Numbered from the stretch's first letter, positions 17,989 to 27,126 are shown. The stretch: DNA of 64,000 bases from Promethearchaeota archaeon (GCA_016930515.1 JAFGGO010000027.1:1-64000); one strand, 5' to 3'. Numbers and translations are program-made. Notes: generated by a model not told the origin, from the letters alone.

Positions 17989-19722
17989 ATGACAATTATA
18001 GAAAATCTCTCGAGAAAAAAGGAACTTGAAACGCTCCGATTAAAGATCGTAGATGCGATCAGATATTCAACGAGCTATTGGATGATATTTAAGGAAAAAA
18101 CATTTGGTATCGCAACTATTTTGGACATAATATACAAGCGTTCTTATATTGAAGTCTTATTCTTTACAAAATACGATGTGTTAAATTTTAGCGTGCCTTT
18201 ATTGAAAATTTCCACACCTATTGAAACTGAAGTTGATTTTAACGAAATTCTTCTTGAGCCGGATATTGATGATGATGGTCTCGTGAGCCCAAAAAAGATA
18301 ATACAACGCCTAAACAATCTTATAAAAAACGAAATCAATCATCATATTGCTATTTTAGACGAACAAATAATGTTAATTCAAGAAAAATACGAGAATTACA
18401 CAATAGAAGATAATCCATACAAGAGAGTTATTTTTATTCATTTCAAGAACTTTTACATATCGTTAAAAGTTGATTTCGAGAAATATCCCCTTGCTCCAAA
18501 ATTTTCTTTTTCAAAATATCTATCGAAATTATGTTCTTTAAACCAATTTTTGGACAAAAAATTTTTCAAGAATTGGGATAGTACTAATGCTCCCAATGTG
18601 ATAGAATGCATCGATCTTCTTGTAGGGATTATCTTAGAAAAACAAAATTTTGATAAGTTACCAAATGGTTCTCAGCATGTAATTCTTGAAAACTTAACGG
18701 TAAATTCTTCCTTCAGGAAGATTTCTTTTAAGATACTTCGCGGTCAATCAATAGGAATTATTTATTCCATTCAATACCCTAAAAAAGATAAAGAAATATC
18801 AAATCCATTAGACGAGTTCTTTCAAGCGATTTCAGGTAAAAACACCTCTTTTAATGGAAAAATTAAAATTTTTGGAAAAAATGTGCAATTGTTATTGAAG
18901 AGCGAAATGGAAAAAATTGTTACAATATCATCAGATACTGATGTATCATTTGGAGCTTCAACTATTTTTAGAAAAATGATCAAAAATTATCATCCAAAAT
19001 TCCAAGGGAATGAAACCAAGAAATCTATTCAAGATTCTCAACTGAAGATTAAAATAGGAAAGTTCCCAAAAATATGGACTGTTTATGAAGCACGAAGAAG
19101 AAGATCTAAAAAGGATTACATTTCAAAAATTTTAAAATTAACTAGTTTATATGATAGAAAAAACGAAAAAATCAAGAAACTGTCGAAATTAGAGCAAATA
19201 TTGTTTCAAATCTCTAATGCACTTTTGCAAAAACCTTTCTTGATTCTGCTTTCGTTAAGTTCAACATATTTGGGGCGCTTAGAAATTGAAAAATTAAATA
19301 AATCTATCTCTAACATTGAAAGAAAATTTCATGTTTCCTTCATCATTCACGGCTCGAAAGATGTAATTTCGAGTTGCGATCAAGTCATGACGATTACAGA
19401 AGAAAAAATTGATATAGGATCTGTTGAAGATTATGTGCATAAATTACCACAATCTGGAGAGATTATAACTGTAGAATTAAGCAATCCAGACCGTGCTGCA
19501 GTGAAGGAAATGCGTTCTCTTGATTCAGTCTTCATCATTGAAGAGAGAAGGAACGAGAAATATAAGTTATTCGTTAAAGAGGATCCTGAAATAATCCTCC
19601 TTTATTTATTGGAATTGTTTGGTCCAAAATTGTATAATTTTAAGCGTTTTAAAGCGACTTTAGGAGAATATATTGAATTTTTAGAAGGTCGCAGATTAGG
19701 TACGCAATATAAATTGAGGTAA
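17989..19722 (+). CDS. Degenerate ABC ATPase domain with possible N-terminal UBC/RWD-like domains
   Basis: Soluble 577-aa protein in the same operon. Residues about 240-500 align with the two active ABC domains upstream, but the catalytic motifs are gone: Walker A is replaced by IIYSIQYPKKDK (257-268), the signature by LSKLEQ (398-403), and Walker B reads LILLSLS (418-424). The later order CDQV...G...LPQSG matches the siblings, so homology is clear and ATP hydrolysis is not expected. Residues about 40-115 and 140-225 look like two alpha+beta domains; the second has VDFEKYPLAPKFSF and a later W195 followed by a long helix, the pattern of UBC/RWD folds without a catalytic Cys. That fold is an inference needing structure prediction. 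A regulatory pseudo-NBD is likely. Confidence 0.75.
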   Translation: MTIIENLSRKKELETLRLKIVDAIRYSTSYWMIFKEKTFGIATILDIIYKRSYIEVLFFTKYDVLNFSVPLLKISTPIETEVDFNEILLEPDIDDDGLVSPKKIIQRLNNLIKNEINHHIAILDEQIMLIQEKYENYTIEDNPYKRVIFIHFKNFYISLKVDFEKYPLAPKFSFSKYLSKLCSLNQFLDKKFFKNWDSTNAPNVIECIDLLVGIILEKQNFDKLPNGSQHVILENLTVNSSFRKISFKILRGQSIGIIYSIQYPKKDKEISNPLDEFFQAISGKNTSFNGKIKIFGKNVQLLLKSEMEKIVTISSDTDVSFGASTIFRKMIKNYHPKFQGNETKKSIQDSQLKIKIGKFPKIWTVYEARRRRSKKDYISKILKLTSLYDRKNEKIKKLSKLEQILFQISNALLQKPFLILLSLSSTYLGRLEIEKLNKSISNIERKFHVSFIIHGSKDVISSCDQVMTITEEKIDIGSVEDYVHKLPQSGEIITVELSNPDRAAVKEMRSLDSVFIIEERRNEKYKLFVKEDPEIILLYLLELFGPKLYNFKRFKATLGEYIEFLEGRRLGTQYKLR

Positions 19723-19725
19723 GAA

Positions 19726-20496
19726 TTGATGATAAAAAGCATATACTTGATGCAAGAAAACGGAGTATTGTTATATTCAAAAGAATATCAGAATGTCTAT
19801 TTTGATACTAACCTTTTGATCGGCTTTTTTGCTTCAATAGCCAACTTTAGCAGAGAAGCCTTAAACACGGCTGTGAAAAATGTTGATTTGGGAGAGGAAA
19901 ATAAGGTCATTCTTCAAGCTAATCCAAAAGAAGGGCTTATGGCTGCGGCGATTGTGAGTCCTGGGGATAACATTTCCCTTATTCAAGAGATTTTAACCAA
20001 TATTATCTTGGATTTTATCAACGAATTTCCCTCGTTCGAAGATCCTGAAAGACTTGACCGTGCAACAATCGAATTAATTTTTAAGGTTAATATGAGGAGA
20101 AAGACATTTCCCTCACCACCCCTACTTCTTACTGCTTCTTTAATCCTGTTGACTCCCGTTCTGATTATTCTCGTGTTCATCTCAATATATTTAACTAACG
20201 CGTTTCAAGAACTGTTCTACAATTTCACATTCAGTTTAGTAGTTTATACATCGATTACATTGTTATTTCTCACGGTAATTCCGAACTTAATTTCTGGTTT
20301 CTTAGCTCCAGATAAGAGATATGCGTGGTTTAATACATTTGCAATCATTGCTTTCGAAGTTGTTTTTTATGTGGTATCAGTTGAGCGATTATTTGCTCAA
20401 ATAACTTTAGCTAACCTTCCCATAAATTTCTTGTTGTCAATTGCTTCAGCGTATTTTGGATTTCAATTGTCTTCCCGCAGATATCTAAAAAAATAG
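19726..20496 (+). CDS. Longin/roadblock-like domain protein with four C-terminal TM helices
   Basis: Last gene of the operon, 3 bp after the previous stop, with GAGGT overlapping that stop as ribosome binding site. The 256-aa protein begins MMIKSIYLMQENGVLLYSKEY, the strand-turn-strand pattern of longin-like small-GTPase platform domains, and the region to about residue 120 is consistent with that alpha/beta fold. Four hydrophobic segments follow (about 131-155, 163-188, 202-222, 230-250). The domain would be cytosolic and tethered to the membrane. Its placement suggests that it couples the ABC complex to a cytosolic partner. The fold call is pattern-based; the membrane part is clear. Confidence 0.72.
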   Translation: MMIKSIYLMQENGVLLYSKEYQNVYFDTNLLIGFFASIANFSREALNTAVKNVDLGEENKVILQANPKEGLMAAAIVSPGDNISLIQEILTNIILDFINEFPSFEDPERLDRATIELIFKVNMRRKTFPSPPLLLTASLILLTPVLIILVFISIYLTNAFQELFYNFTFSLVVYTSITLLFLTVIPNLISGFLAPDKRYAWFNTFAIIAFEVVFYVVSVERLFAQITLANLPINFLLSIASAYFGFQLSSRRYLKK

Positions 20497-20539
20497 AATT
20501 TTTTAACTAACACGAATTAAAAAGAGTGTTGTTGCTTAA

Positions 20540-22222
20540 ATGGACGAAGAATTAATAAAAGCGTTTTTAAATACGAATTGGAACTGCTTGAATCGAAAAG
20601 ATATTATTGAAAGATTGCAAAAAAACACTTACGATATTATCGTGATTGGTGGTGGGATCACGGGTGCTGGTGTTGCAAGAGAAGCTGCGTTAAGAGGATT
20701 AAAAATTGCGTTAATTGAAATGCAAGATTTTGCAGCGGGGACTTCTTCGCGCAGTTCAAAATTAGCTCATGGGGGCATAAGGTATTTGGCAAGTGCGGAG
20801 ATGGAATTAGTAAAGGAAGCCACAACTGAAAGAAACTGGTTAAGGGCACACTTACCGCACTTAACTCGGCCCATCCCGTTTTTATTCGCTAACTGGGAAG
20901 GTGGGAAAGACAAAAAAAGATCGATAAAAGCCGCAGTTAAGCTATACGATTTTTTAAGCGATAATGACCAGGAATTCAAGAATTATAAGCAGCATTCATG
21001 GCTTGAGCCCGAAGAAATCGCAAATGTGGAGCCTGAAATGAAAAAGGACGGTAATTTAGGTGGTGCCATCTATTATGATAATAATATAGACGATGCCCGA
21101 TTAACAATCGAGACCATAAAAGAAGCTATCATTCGCGGTTCCGATGCGTTAAATTACTGTAAGGTCATCGATTACATAAAGGTAGATGGAACGATTGTTG
21201 GCGTGAAATGTGAAGATCTAGAGGATAAGATCACATTTAGTATCAACGCAAGACAAGTTGTAAACGCAACGGGGATATGGACCGATCAATTGCTTGAAAT
21301 ATACCCCGATGATGTTCCAAAACCTCTTATTCGTCCCACAAAAGGCGTTCATTTAGTATACAAGAAGGAACATGTGAAGAATCGAATGGCAACAATAATT
21401 CGCTCAATAAATGACGGAAGGGCTTTTTTCATCTTACCAAGGGGCGATTTTACGCTTATAGGAACAACAGATACGGATTATAACGATGATTTAGCAAATC
21501 CATATTGTGCAAAAGAGGACGCAGATTATTTAATTGCTTCCGTGCAATATTACTTTCCAAAGGCGGAACTTGAATACAAAAACATTGTTTCGGCTTATGC
21601 TGGTATAAGGCCCTTGGTAATGCAAAAAGGTAAATCCGAAAGCGAAATATCTAGAAAACACTTGATCTTTTTTTCCGAAGACGGCTTGTTATCGATCACG
21701 GGAGGTAAACTCACGACTTTTAGGAAAATGGCAGAAGATTTATTCTTGGAATTAGAAAAAAAGAACATTTTTAAAGAAATTTCGCGGAACGAAGGTTTTT
21801 CAAAGCAATTATATGTGTCATCTTTCGAGAGAGAGATATTTGATGAAAAAGTTAAAAAAATAGATCTTATTTTAGATCAAAAAATAATTGATTTATTATA
21901 TCAACAATACGGAAGAGGAGCGCTGGAAATCTTAGAGATTGCTTCAGAAAATCCCTCTTATATAGAACCATTAGAAAAAAACTCACAGTTCATCCCTGCA
22001 GAAATAATATATATCCTTCGAAATGAATTTGCACCCCACTTAATTGATGTACTTTGCCGTAGGACTGAAATATCTATTCTTATTCGGCACGACAAGCAAA
22101 AAGGGATTGCAAATAAGGTTGCGAGACTAATGGCATCTGAATATTTGTGGGATGAAAATAAAACCCAAAATGAAATTAGCATTTATTTAGAACATATTAA
22201 AAAATCCGTGGAATTTGTGTAA
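20540..22222 (+). CDS. glpA: FAD-dependent glycerol-3-phosphate dehydrogenase
   Basis: Oxidises sn-glycerol 3-phosphate to dihydroxyacetone phosphate with FAD, passing electrons onward. The Rossmann motif VIGGGITGAGVAREAALRGL (about 35-54) and the family signature TSSRSSKLAHGGIRYL are intact, as is the C-terminal helical DAO_C region; 560 aa is normal for GlpA/GlpD. No GlpB/GlpC partner or glycerol kinase is adjacent, so the GlpA-versus-GlpD distinction and the electron acceptor are open. It follows the ABC operon by 43 bp and could be read from it or from its own promoter. In an archaeon whose lipids use glycerol-1-phosphate, this enzyme points to glycerol or G3P catabolism. Confidence 0.92.
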   Translation: MDEELIKAFLNTNWNCLNRKDIIERLQKNTYDIIVIGGGITGAGVAREAALRGLKIALIEMQDFAAGTSSRSSKLAHGGIRYLASAEMELVKEATTERNWLRAHLPHLTRPIPFLFANWEGGKDKKRSIKAAVKLYDFLSDNDQEFKNYKQHSWLEPEEIANVEPEMKKDGNLGGAIYYDNNIDDARLTIETIKEAIIRGSDALNYCKVIDYIKVDGTIVGVKCEDLEDKITFSINARQVVNATGIWTDQLLEIYPDDVPKPLIRPTKGVHLVYKKEHVKNRMATIIRSINDGRAFFILPRGDFTLIGTTDTDYNDDLANPYCAKEDADYLIASVQYYFPKAELEYKNIVSAYAGIRPLVMQKGKSESEISRKHLIFFSEDGLLSITGGKLTTFRKMAEDLFLELEKKNIFKEISRNEGFSKQLYVSSFEREIFDEKVKKIDLILDQKIIDLLYQQYGRGALEILEIASENPSYIEPLEKNSQFIPAEIIYILRNEFAPHLIDVLCRRTEISILIRHDKQKGIANKVARLMASEYLWDENKTQNEISIYLEHIKKSVEFV

Positions 22223-22322
22223 ACTTAAATTTAAAAAATTGGACTCCGTTAGAATTATATTTAAAACCAATGATAATTAAAGTAACAATAATTCAAAAAT
22301 TAAAATCTAAAGTGAAACATTC

Positions 22323-22982
22323 GTGATATTACAAAATGTAGGGGATATTCTCAGACCTGTTGCTGGATATGCTGGGCTGTTTATGGTGCTCCTTGGAGTT
22401 ATGTGGCTAATCTTTGGGCTCTACGAAGGATATAGGCGGAAATCATTCAAGGATAGAAAGGTTGAGGATTGGAACTTCAAAATCACTAAATTCTTGAAGG
22501 GCTTGACATTATTAGGCTTCCTCGTGGGGCTTCTATGCATTATTGTAGGTGTAGTCGGGTTGTTAAATAGGGATGTTCCTCCTAGTGTTGCTTATGGTGT
22601 AGTAGTTGGAGAGAAAATTAACTATTTCACATCCATACTCTTAGTTGTCCTTGGAGTGGTTACATTCATAAAACCTGCTAACGACTTACCAATTGCCACG
22701 GTTCTAGCTCTTATTGCGGCTTCCGCTATTACTATCGTAGTCGCGCTTATCATACCTGAAAAGGGTTACGCTGTTGTAGAGGTACTTGAAATAAAATGGG
22801 TTCTTGTTGTGTTGTTTATCATCATCTTTGCTCTCTCTGCTATCGTAGTTAAATTCTTTTCGAAAGGCTTTATGACAGCTTCCAAGGCGATATCTTGGCC
22901 TCCTCTTGCGATAATTGTCGCGATCTTTTGCATGCTTCAAGGTTTGCTCGTGATGATAGGATATTCGATCGTTCCTTACTAA
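22323..22982 (+). CDS. Six-TM membrane protein of unknown function
   Basis: Not recognised. The 219-aa protein begins at GTG, the only usable start in frame near the 5' end. It has about six hydrophobic segments (for example GLFMVLLGVMWLIFGLY at 18-34 and VLVVLFIIIFALSAIVV at about 160-176) and short loops with the basic cluster YRRKSFKDRK on the likely cytoplasmic side. No conserved polar residue pattern suggests an enzyme. It is about 100 bp after glpA and convergent with the radical SAM gene, so it is probably transcribed alone or at the end of the glpA unit. Confidence 0.75.
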   Translation: MILQNVGDILRPVAGYAGLFMVLLGVMWLIFGLYEGYRRKSFKDRKVEDWNFKITKFLKGLTLLGFLVGLLCIIVGVVGLLNRDVPPSVAYGVVVGEKINYFTSILLVVLGVVTFIKPANDLPIATVLALIAASAITIVVALIIPEKGYAVVEVLEIKWVLVVLFIIIFALSAIVVKFFSKGFMTASKAISWPPLAIIVAIFCMLQGLLVMIGYSIVPY

Positions 22983-22984
22983 TT

Positions 22985-23003
22985 AATTTTATTTTTTTTA
23001 ACA
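22985..23003 (+). terminator. T-rich 3' end after the membrane gene
   Basis: The run ATTTTATTTTTTTT starts a few bases after the stop codon. Archaeal transcription often ends at such oligo-T tracts without a hairpin. A convergent gene follows, which makes a terminator here sensible. Position is inferred. Confidence 0.35.
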
Positions 23004-23054
23004 TGCTACTTATTTTAATTCATTAACCAATAGCTCTTTTTTTAAATAGTTATT

Positions 23055-24140
23055 TTAATGTGACACAATTCCCAAAATATCCTTTTTTAAATCTCTTCCA
23101 CATTTTGGACATGTTTTATCGTTTTTAATATCAATTTTCGTAAACATGTATCCCCTCCTTCCCAGTAAAAGATGTCCACAATTTGGACAATAGGTATTGC
23201 TTCCCTCTTCGTGATTTATGTTTCCCACATAAGGAAAATAAAGCCCTGCTTTTTTCGCGATATTGTATGCCATATTCAAGGTTTTCACAGGAGTTCTTTC
23301 GTCAGATGGAGCCTTGAAATCTGGGTGGTAGGCTGAAAAATGAGTTGGCGTGTTTTTACCAAGATTTTCAACCACCCAATTACATAACAATTCCATATCT
23401 TCTTTTTTATCGTTCAAACCTGGGATTATTAAGTTCGTAATTTCTACGTGTATTCCTCCCTCTTTAAATCTCTTTGCAGTGTCTAATACGGGTTTTACGG
23501 ACTTTACACCACAGATCTTTTTGTAAAAGTCGTCGCTCATCGCTTTTATATCTATATTAGCGGCGTCAATACCTGCGCTAATCAATTCTTCACTTGCTTC
23601 GGGAGTGGAATACCCGTTTGTCACTAATATAGTTTTTATATGTTCTTTTTTCATCAACTGGGTGACATCTAAAACCCATTCGTGCCATATAAGTGGTTCG
23701 TTGTAAGTAAATGCGAGGGTTTGTGCCCCGCTCTTGAGAACTTTCTCAATCAACTCTTTTGGATTCATTTCAACGAGCTTCATTTCCCGATTTTTGAGTT
23801 CTTCGATGTCGTAATACCCCGTTTTACCGTTATCCGAAGGACTTGCTTGGCTAATGGTCCAGTTTTGGCAATTCAAACATCGAAAAGAACACCCTATCGA
23901 AGCTATTGAATACGCAGTGGCTCCAGGCCAAAAATTATATAATGGTTTTTTCTCAATTGGGTCTAAACTACCTTTTGATATCAATGAACCGTAAATCAAG
24001 GAATAAAAATCTCCACTTATATTTCTTCTCGTTCCACAAATCCCTGTTCTCCCTTCAACGACTATGCATTCGTTCGCGCACACTCGGCATCTCACTTTAT
24101 TATCGTCAAGTGAATCCCATAATCTAGCTTTAATCTTCAA
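23055..24140 (-). CDS. amrS: AmmeMemoRadiSam system radical SAM enzyme
   Basis: Radical SAM protein of the AmrS (PFL-activase-like) family. The cluster ligands are CSFRCLNC (residues 84-91), followed by QNW typical of this family. An N-terminal Cys-rich motif (CRVCANEC, then GICG) and a C-terminal zinc ribbon (YCPNCGHLL, CPKCGRDL) are both present, so the chain is full length at 361 aa. The natural reaction of the family is not firmly established; the partner proteins AmmeMemoRadiSam A and B are not in the window. The best start is a TTG at the end of the open frame, since no ATG precedes the conserved Cys motif. It is transcribed opposite to both neighbours. Confidence 0.9.
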   Translation of the reverse strand: MKIKARLWDSLDDNKVRCRVCANECIVVEGRTGICGTRRNISGDFYSLIYGSLISKGSLDPIEKKPLYNFWPGATAYSIASIGCSFRCLNCQNWTISQASPSDNGKTGYYDIEELKNREMKLVEMNPKELIEKVLKSGAQTLAFTYNEPLIWHEWVLDVTQLMKKEHIKTILVTNGYSTPEASEELISAGIDAANIDIKAMSDDFYKKICGVKSVKPVLDTAKRFKEGGIHVEITNLIIPGLNDKKEDMELLCNWVVENLGKNTPTHFSAYHPDFKAPSDERTPVKTLNMAYNIAKKAGLYFPYVGNINHEEGSNTYCPNCGHLLLGRRGYMFTKIDIKNDKTCPKCGRDLKKDILGIVSH

Positions 24141-24242
24141 CTTTTATTCTCACTTTATTTCACAATAGGAATTCCCAAAAGTAATTAGTCTAAGATTCTT
24201 AATATGTATTCCACTTAAAGAAGTAAAAAAGGATTGATCTAA

Positions 24243-24677
24243 ATGGAAGTAAACACAAATGAAATAGTATCTTGGTTTCAAAAAGGATTAAATTGCTCTC
24301 AGTTCGTTTTATCTCGGTTTGGACCACGATTTGGTATAAACGAGCAATGTAGTTTAAAGATAGCAGGTGGATTTGGAGGTGGAATGACGATGGGAAATAC
24401 TTGTGGCTCAATTACTGCTGCATTTATGGTTATTGGACTCAAGTTTGAAAAGATCAATGAGGAAAACACAAGCCCACATGAAATCACTTACCAAAAGATA
24501 AGGGAGTTCGTAAATCAATTCACAAAACTCAATAAAACGATCATATGCAACCAATTAACTGGTGTGGATATGTCAACGCTCGAAGGAAGGGAAAAAGCAA
24601 GAAACGAGAATATTTTTCTAACAACCTGTCCTAAAGTAATTCAAGACTCTATAAACATTTTAGAATCCATTCTATAA
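24243..24677 (+). CDS. C_GCAxxG_C_C family putative redox-active protein
   Basis: Small 144-aa cysteine-bearing protein. The motif series NCSQFVLSRFG, INEQCSLKIAGGFGGGM and GNTCGSITAAFMVIGL matches the C_GCAxxG_C_C family, whose cysteines are thought to bind metal or act in redox. The later cysteines (IICNQL and TTCPKVIQ) also fit. The canonical GCAxxG core is here NCSQFV, a divergence from the second copy at 57773-58282, which has GCAQSV. It is cytosolic with no TM segment. It is divergent from amrS; 47 bp separate it from the next gene, which may be co-transcribed. Reaction unknown. Confidence 0.8.
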   Translation: MEVNTNEIVSWFQKGLNCSQFVLSRFGPRFGINEQCSLKIAGGFGGGMTMGNTCGSITAAFMVIGLKFEKINEENTSPHEITYQKIREFVNQFTKLNKTIICNQLTGVDMSTLEGREKARNENIFLTTCPKVIQDSINILESIL

Positions 24678-24724
24678 CTTTAAACAATGTATATAGTACT
24701 AAATGATATGTAAAGGTCCAAAAT

Positions 24725-25660
24725 TTGCAAGTTAAAGAAGATATTAGCCTCACTAGAGAAGAAATTGATCAATTAATCAAGAAAAAATTAATTCTATTAA
24801 ATGAGATTGATAGAAATCAAGGAAAAGGGTCCGAATATATTCGAATTCTAAGCGAGATCGCATTACTCAAGCTTGAGATTGAGGAATTCGAAGAATCTGA
24901 GAATTATTTTAAGACATGTCTGGCTTTTTTTGAAAAACAGAGCGATAATCTTGGAAAAGCTGCTGTTTTGGGTCTCTTAGGTGCCCTATTCTATAAGAAG
25001 GACCAATTTGAAGAATCTATCAATTATTATCGACAAGGAGATCTATTATACAAGGAACTCCTCCAGTTTAAAGAACAAACAACATGCTTAATCGGAATTG
25101 GAAGCGCTTATCTGAAATTAAATAAGCTAGACGAAGCAAGCGATATATTTTTTAAATGTAGTGCAATTTGTGCTGACAACCACGATGTCTACGGATTATT
25201 AGAATGCCTTCAAAATTTAATATTTATCTACGAAAAAGAAGAAAAATGGGATGTTGTCTTTGAATTGTACAAAAAAACCCTTAAAGCTTTCAAGGAATTA
25301 AAAGACCGACAAGGCATGATCGTATCGTATTTTAACTTGGGAATATTAAAAAAAAAAAAAAATTACGAGGAAGCGTTAATCTATTTCAAAAAAGGAACAA
25401 ATGTGGCAATTGATTCAAACTATTCTGAATTAATAGTAAAAGGGCTAAGTTATATAGCCGAATGCTTGTTCTATACGGGTAAAATAAGAGATGCAACGAA
25501 TCAATTGATAAAAAGCCTCCATTTAGCTGAAGAAATTAAAGCAAAAAACGCGATTATACAAATCTCAGTGTTGTTAAAATCGTTTGGGCTTAGTGAAACT
25601 GATATCCAAGAAAGCCTTAAAAAATATCGCGAAGATAGGAAAATAACGAAAAATAAATAA
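24725..25660 (+). CDS. Tetratricopeptide repeat protein
   Basis: Soluble 311-aa helical protein with about five or six TPR units between residues 35 and 290 (patterns such as KAAVLGLLGALFYKKDQFEESINYY and ALIYFKKGTNVAIDSNYSELI). TPRs form superhelical scaffolds for protein partners; no other domain is visible. The start is a TTG, as no ATG occurs before the first repeat. A run of 15 A residues inside the gene encodes LKKKKN, a place where slippage could occur. The zinc-ribbon/TPR gene follows within 50 bp, so the two probably act or are transcribed together. Confidence 0.85.
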   Translation: MQVKEDISLTREEIDQLIKKKLILLNEIDRNQGKGSEYIRILSEIALLKLEIEEFEESENYFKTCLAFFEKQSDNLGKAAVLGLLGALFYKKDQFEESINYYRQGDLLYKELLQFKEQTTCLIGIGSAYLKLNKLDEASDIFFKCSAICADNHDVYGLLECLQNLIFIYEKEEKWDVVFELYKKTLKAFKELKDRQGMIVSYFNLGILKKKKNYEEALIYFKKGTNVAIDSNYSELIVKGLSYIAECLFYTGKIRDATNQLIKSLHLAEEIKAKNAIIQISVLLKSFGLSETDIQESLKKYREDRKITKNK

Positions 25661-25707
25661 TTAAATTGACTTTACTTTAATAGTAAATTATTTATTCTCT
25701 ATTAAAG

Positions 25708-27126
25708 ATGAAAAATTGTCCATTTTGTAATCAAGAAGTGAGAGAAACCGATAAGTTTTGCATTCATTGCAAGAAACCACTTTTAACATTCATCTCGCAG
25801 AAGGAGGGTTCCTTAAACAAGAGCTTGCAACCATATAATTACTTACAGTACGAGGACGAGGATCAAGACGAGGAGTTCAATATTTCTGAAATCGATAGCG
25901 ATGTCATTGACAGAAAAATAAGAAAAATAAGTGCCTCTTTAGAAGCAGCGCAAGCTTCGGGGATTACAACTGGGGATTTATTGCTAAAAAAGGCTTCTTT
26001 ATACTATCAAAAAAGAGATCTCGGAACTTCTGCAAAAATTGTTGAATTAGCTCTTAACTCTTTCGATTCCGAAAACGATCTGATGAATGTTGCTATATGC
26101 CATAACGAACTAGGTTTAATTCAAGAGGATATAGGCATTTACGATGAAGCTATCTATCAGTTTGATAGAGCGATTGACATTCTTAAAAATCTCGGAGATT
26201 CTCAAAAATTAATAAGAACATATAATAACATCGCAAATATTTACCATTTAATTAAAGATTTTGAGCATTCTTACGAATATTATAAAAAAGCCATTGACCT
26301 AGCTCGAAAAGAAAATCTCGTCATGGAAGAAGTCAAATCGTCCTCAAATTTGGTTGATGTATTATTCTCCTTTAAAAATTACGATTCGATCGAAAAAATT
26401 CTCGATAGAAACGCGTTTATTTTTAATCAAATCGGAGATATTAATGGTACAATTATTACTTTGATAAAATACGGGAAATTAAATTTCCACAAAGGACCAA
26501 ATTACTTCGATAAAGCGCTTAAATTATTTACCGATGCCTTAGATCTTGTTGAAAAGATTAGCGAAAGAATTTCAATCTATTCAAAATCACAATTGGAATG
26601 GGAGTGCTATTTATACATTGGAAAAGTGTATTATAAGAGAAAAAATTACGAAAAAGCCGAAATTAATATTTTAAGAAGCCTTGAATCACTACGGACCCAT
26701 GAAATTGAAGATAGTCTTAACCAAGCGTTAGTTTTGAAACTAATAGGTAAGATTTATTCTGCAAAAAATAATTTTATTAAAGCAGTGGAATATTTCGATT
26801 TATCTTCGATAACTTACGAAAAATTCGGGGCATTATATGACAAGGCGTTGGTTAAGATATTGGCTGCTCAAGATATCATGGAAAGCAACAATGACGATTC
26901 AAAAGCCTTAAATTATTATGAAGATGCATTAAATATATTTCAAGAGCAAGGATATGATAAAGAAGTGGCAGATACCTCTCAAACTTTAGGGGATATTTAT
27001 ATAAAGCTTAATTTGGAAGGAATAGCTCTTGAATATTTTGAAAAAGCTAAAGATACTTACCAAATTTTAAAAGATAAGTTTAATTCGCAACTCGTTAAGG
27101 AAAAAATACAATCCTTGAAAACTTAA
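25708..27126 (+). CDS. Zinc-ribbon and TPR repeat protein
   Basis: A 472-aa protein with an N-terminal double-CxxC zinc ribbon (MKNCPFCNQEVRETDKFCIHC, residues 1-21), an acidic linker (YEDEDQDEEF), and about nine TPR-like helical pairs (for example AICHNELGLIQEDIGIYDEAIYQ and YNNIANIYHLIKDFEHSYEYY). It is probably a cytosolic scaffold. It lies 47 bp downstream of another TPR gene. Its TAA overlaps the stop codon of the convergent membrane gene, sharing TTAA, so the two 3' ends are interleaved. No catalytic residues are seen. Confidence 0.87.
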   Translation: MKNCPFCNQEVRETDKFCIHCKKPLLTFISQKEGSLNKSLQPYNYLQYEDEDQDEEFNISEIDSDVIDRKIRKISASLEAAQASGITTGDLLLKKASLYYQKRDLGTSAKIVELALNSFDSENDLMNVAICHNELGLIQEDIGIYDEAIYQFDRAIDILKNLGDSQKLIRTYNNIANIYHLIKDFEHSYEYYKKAIDLARKENLVMEEVKSSSNLVDVLFSFKNYDSIEKILDRNAFIFNQIGDINGTIITLIKYGKLNFHKGPNYFDKALKLFTDALDLVEKISERISIYSKSQLEWECYLYIGKVYYKRKNYEKAEINILRSLESLRTHEIEDSLNQALVLKLIGKIYSAKNNFIKAVEYFDLSSITYEKFGALYDKALVKILAAQDIMESNNDDSKALNYYEDALNIFQEQGYDKEVADTSQTLGDIYIKLNLEGIALEYFEKAKDTYQILKDKFNSQLVKEKIQSLKT

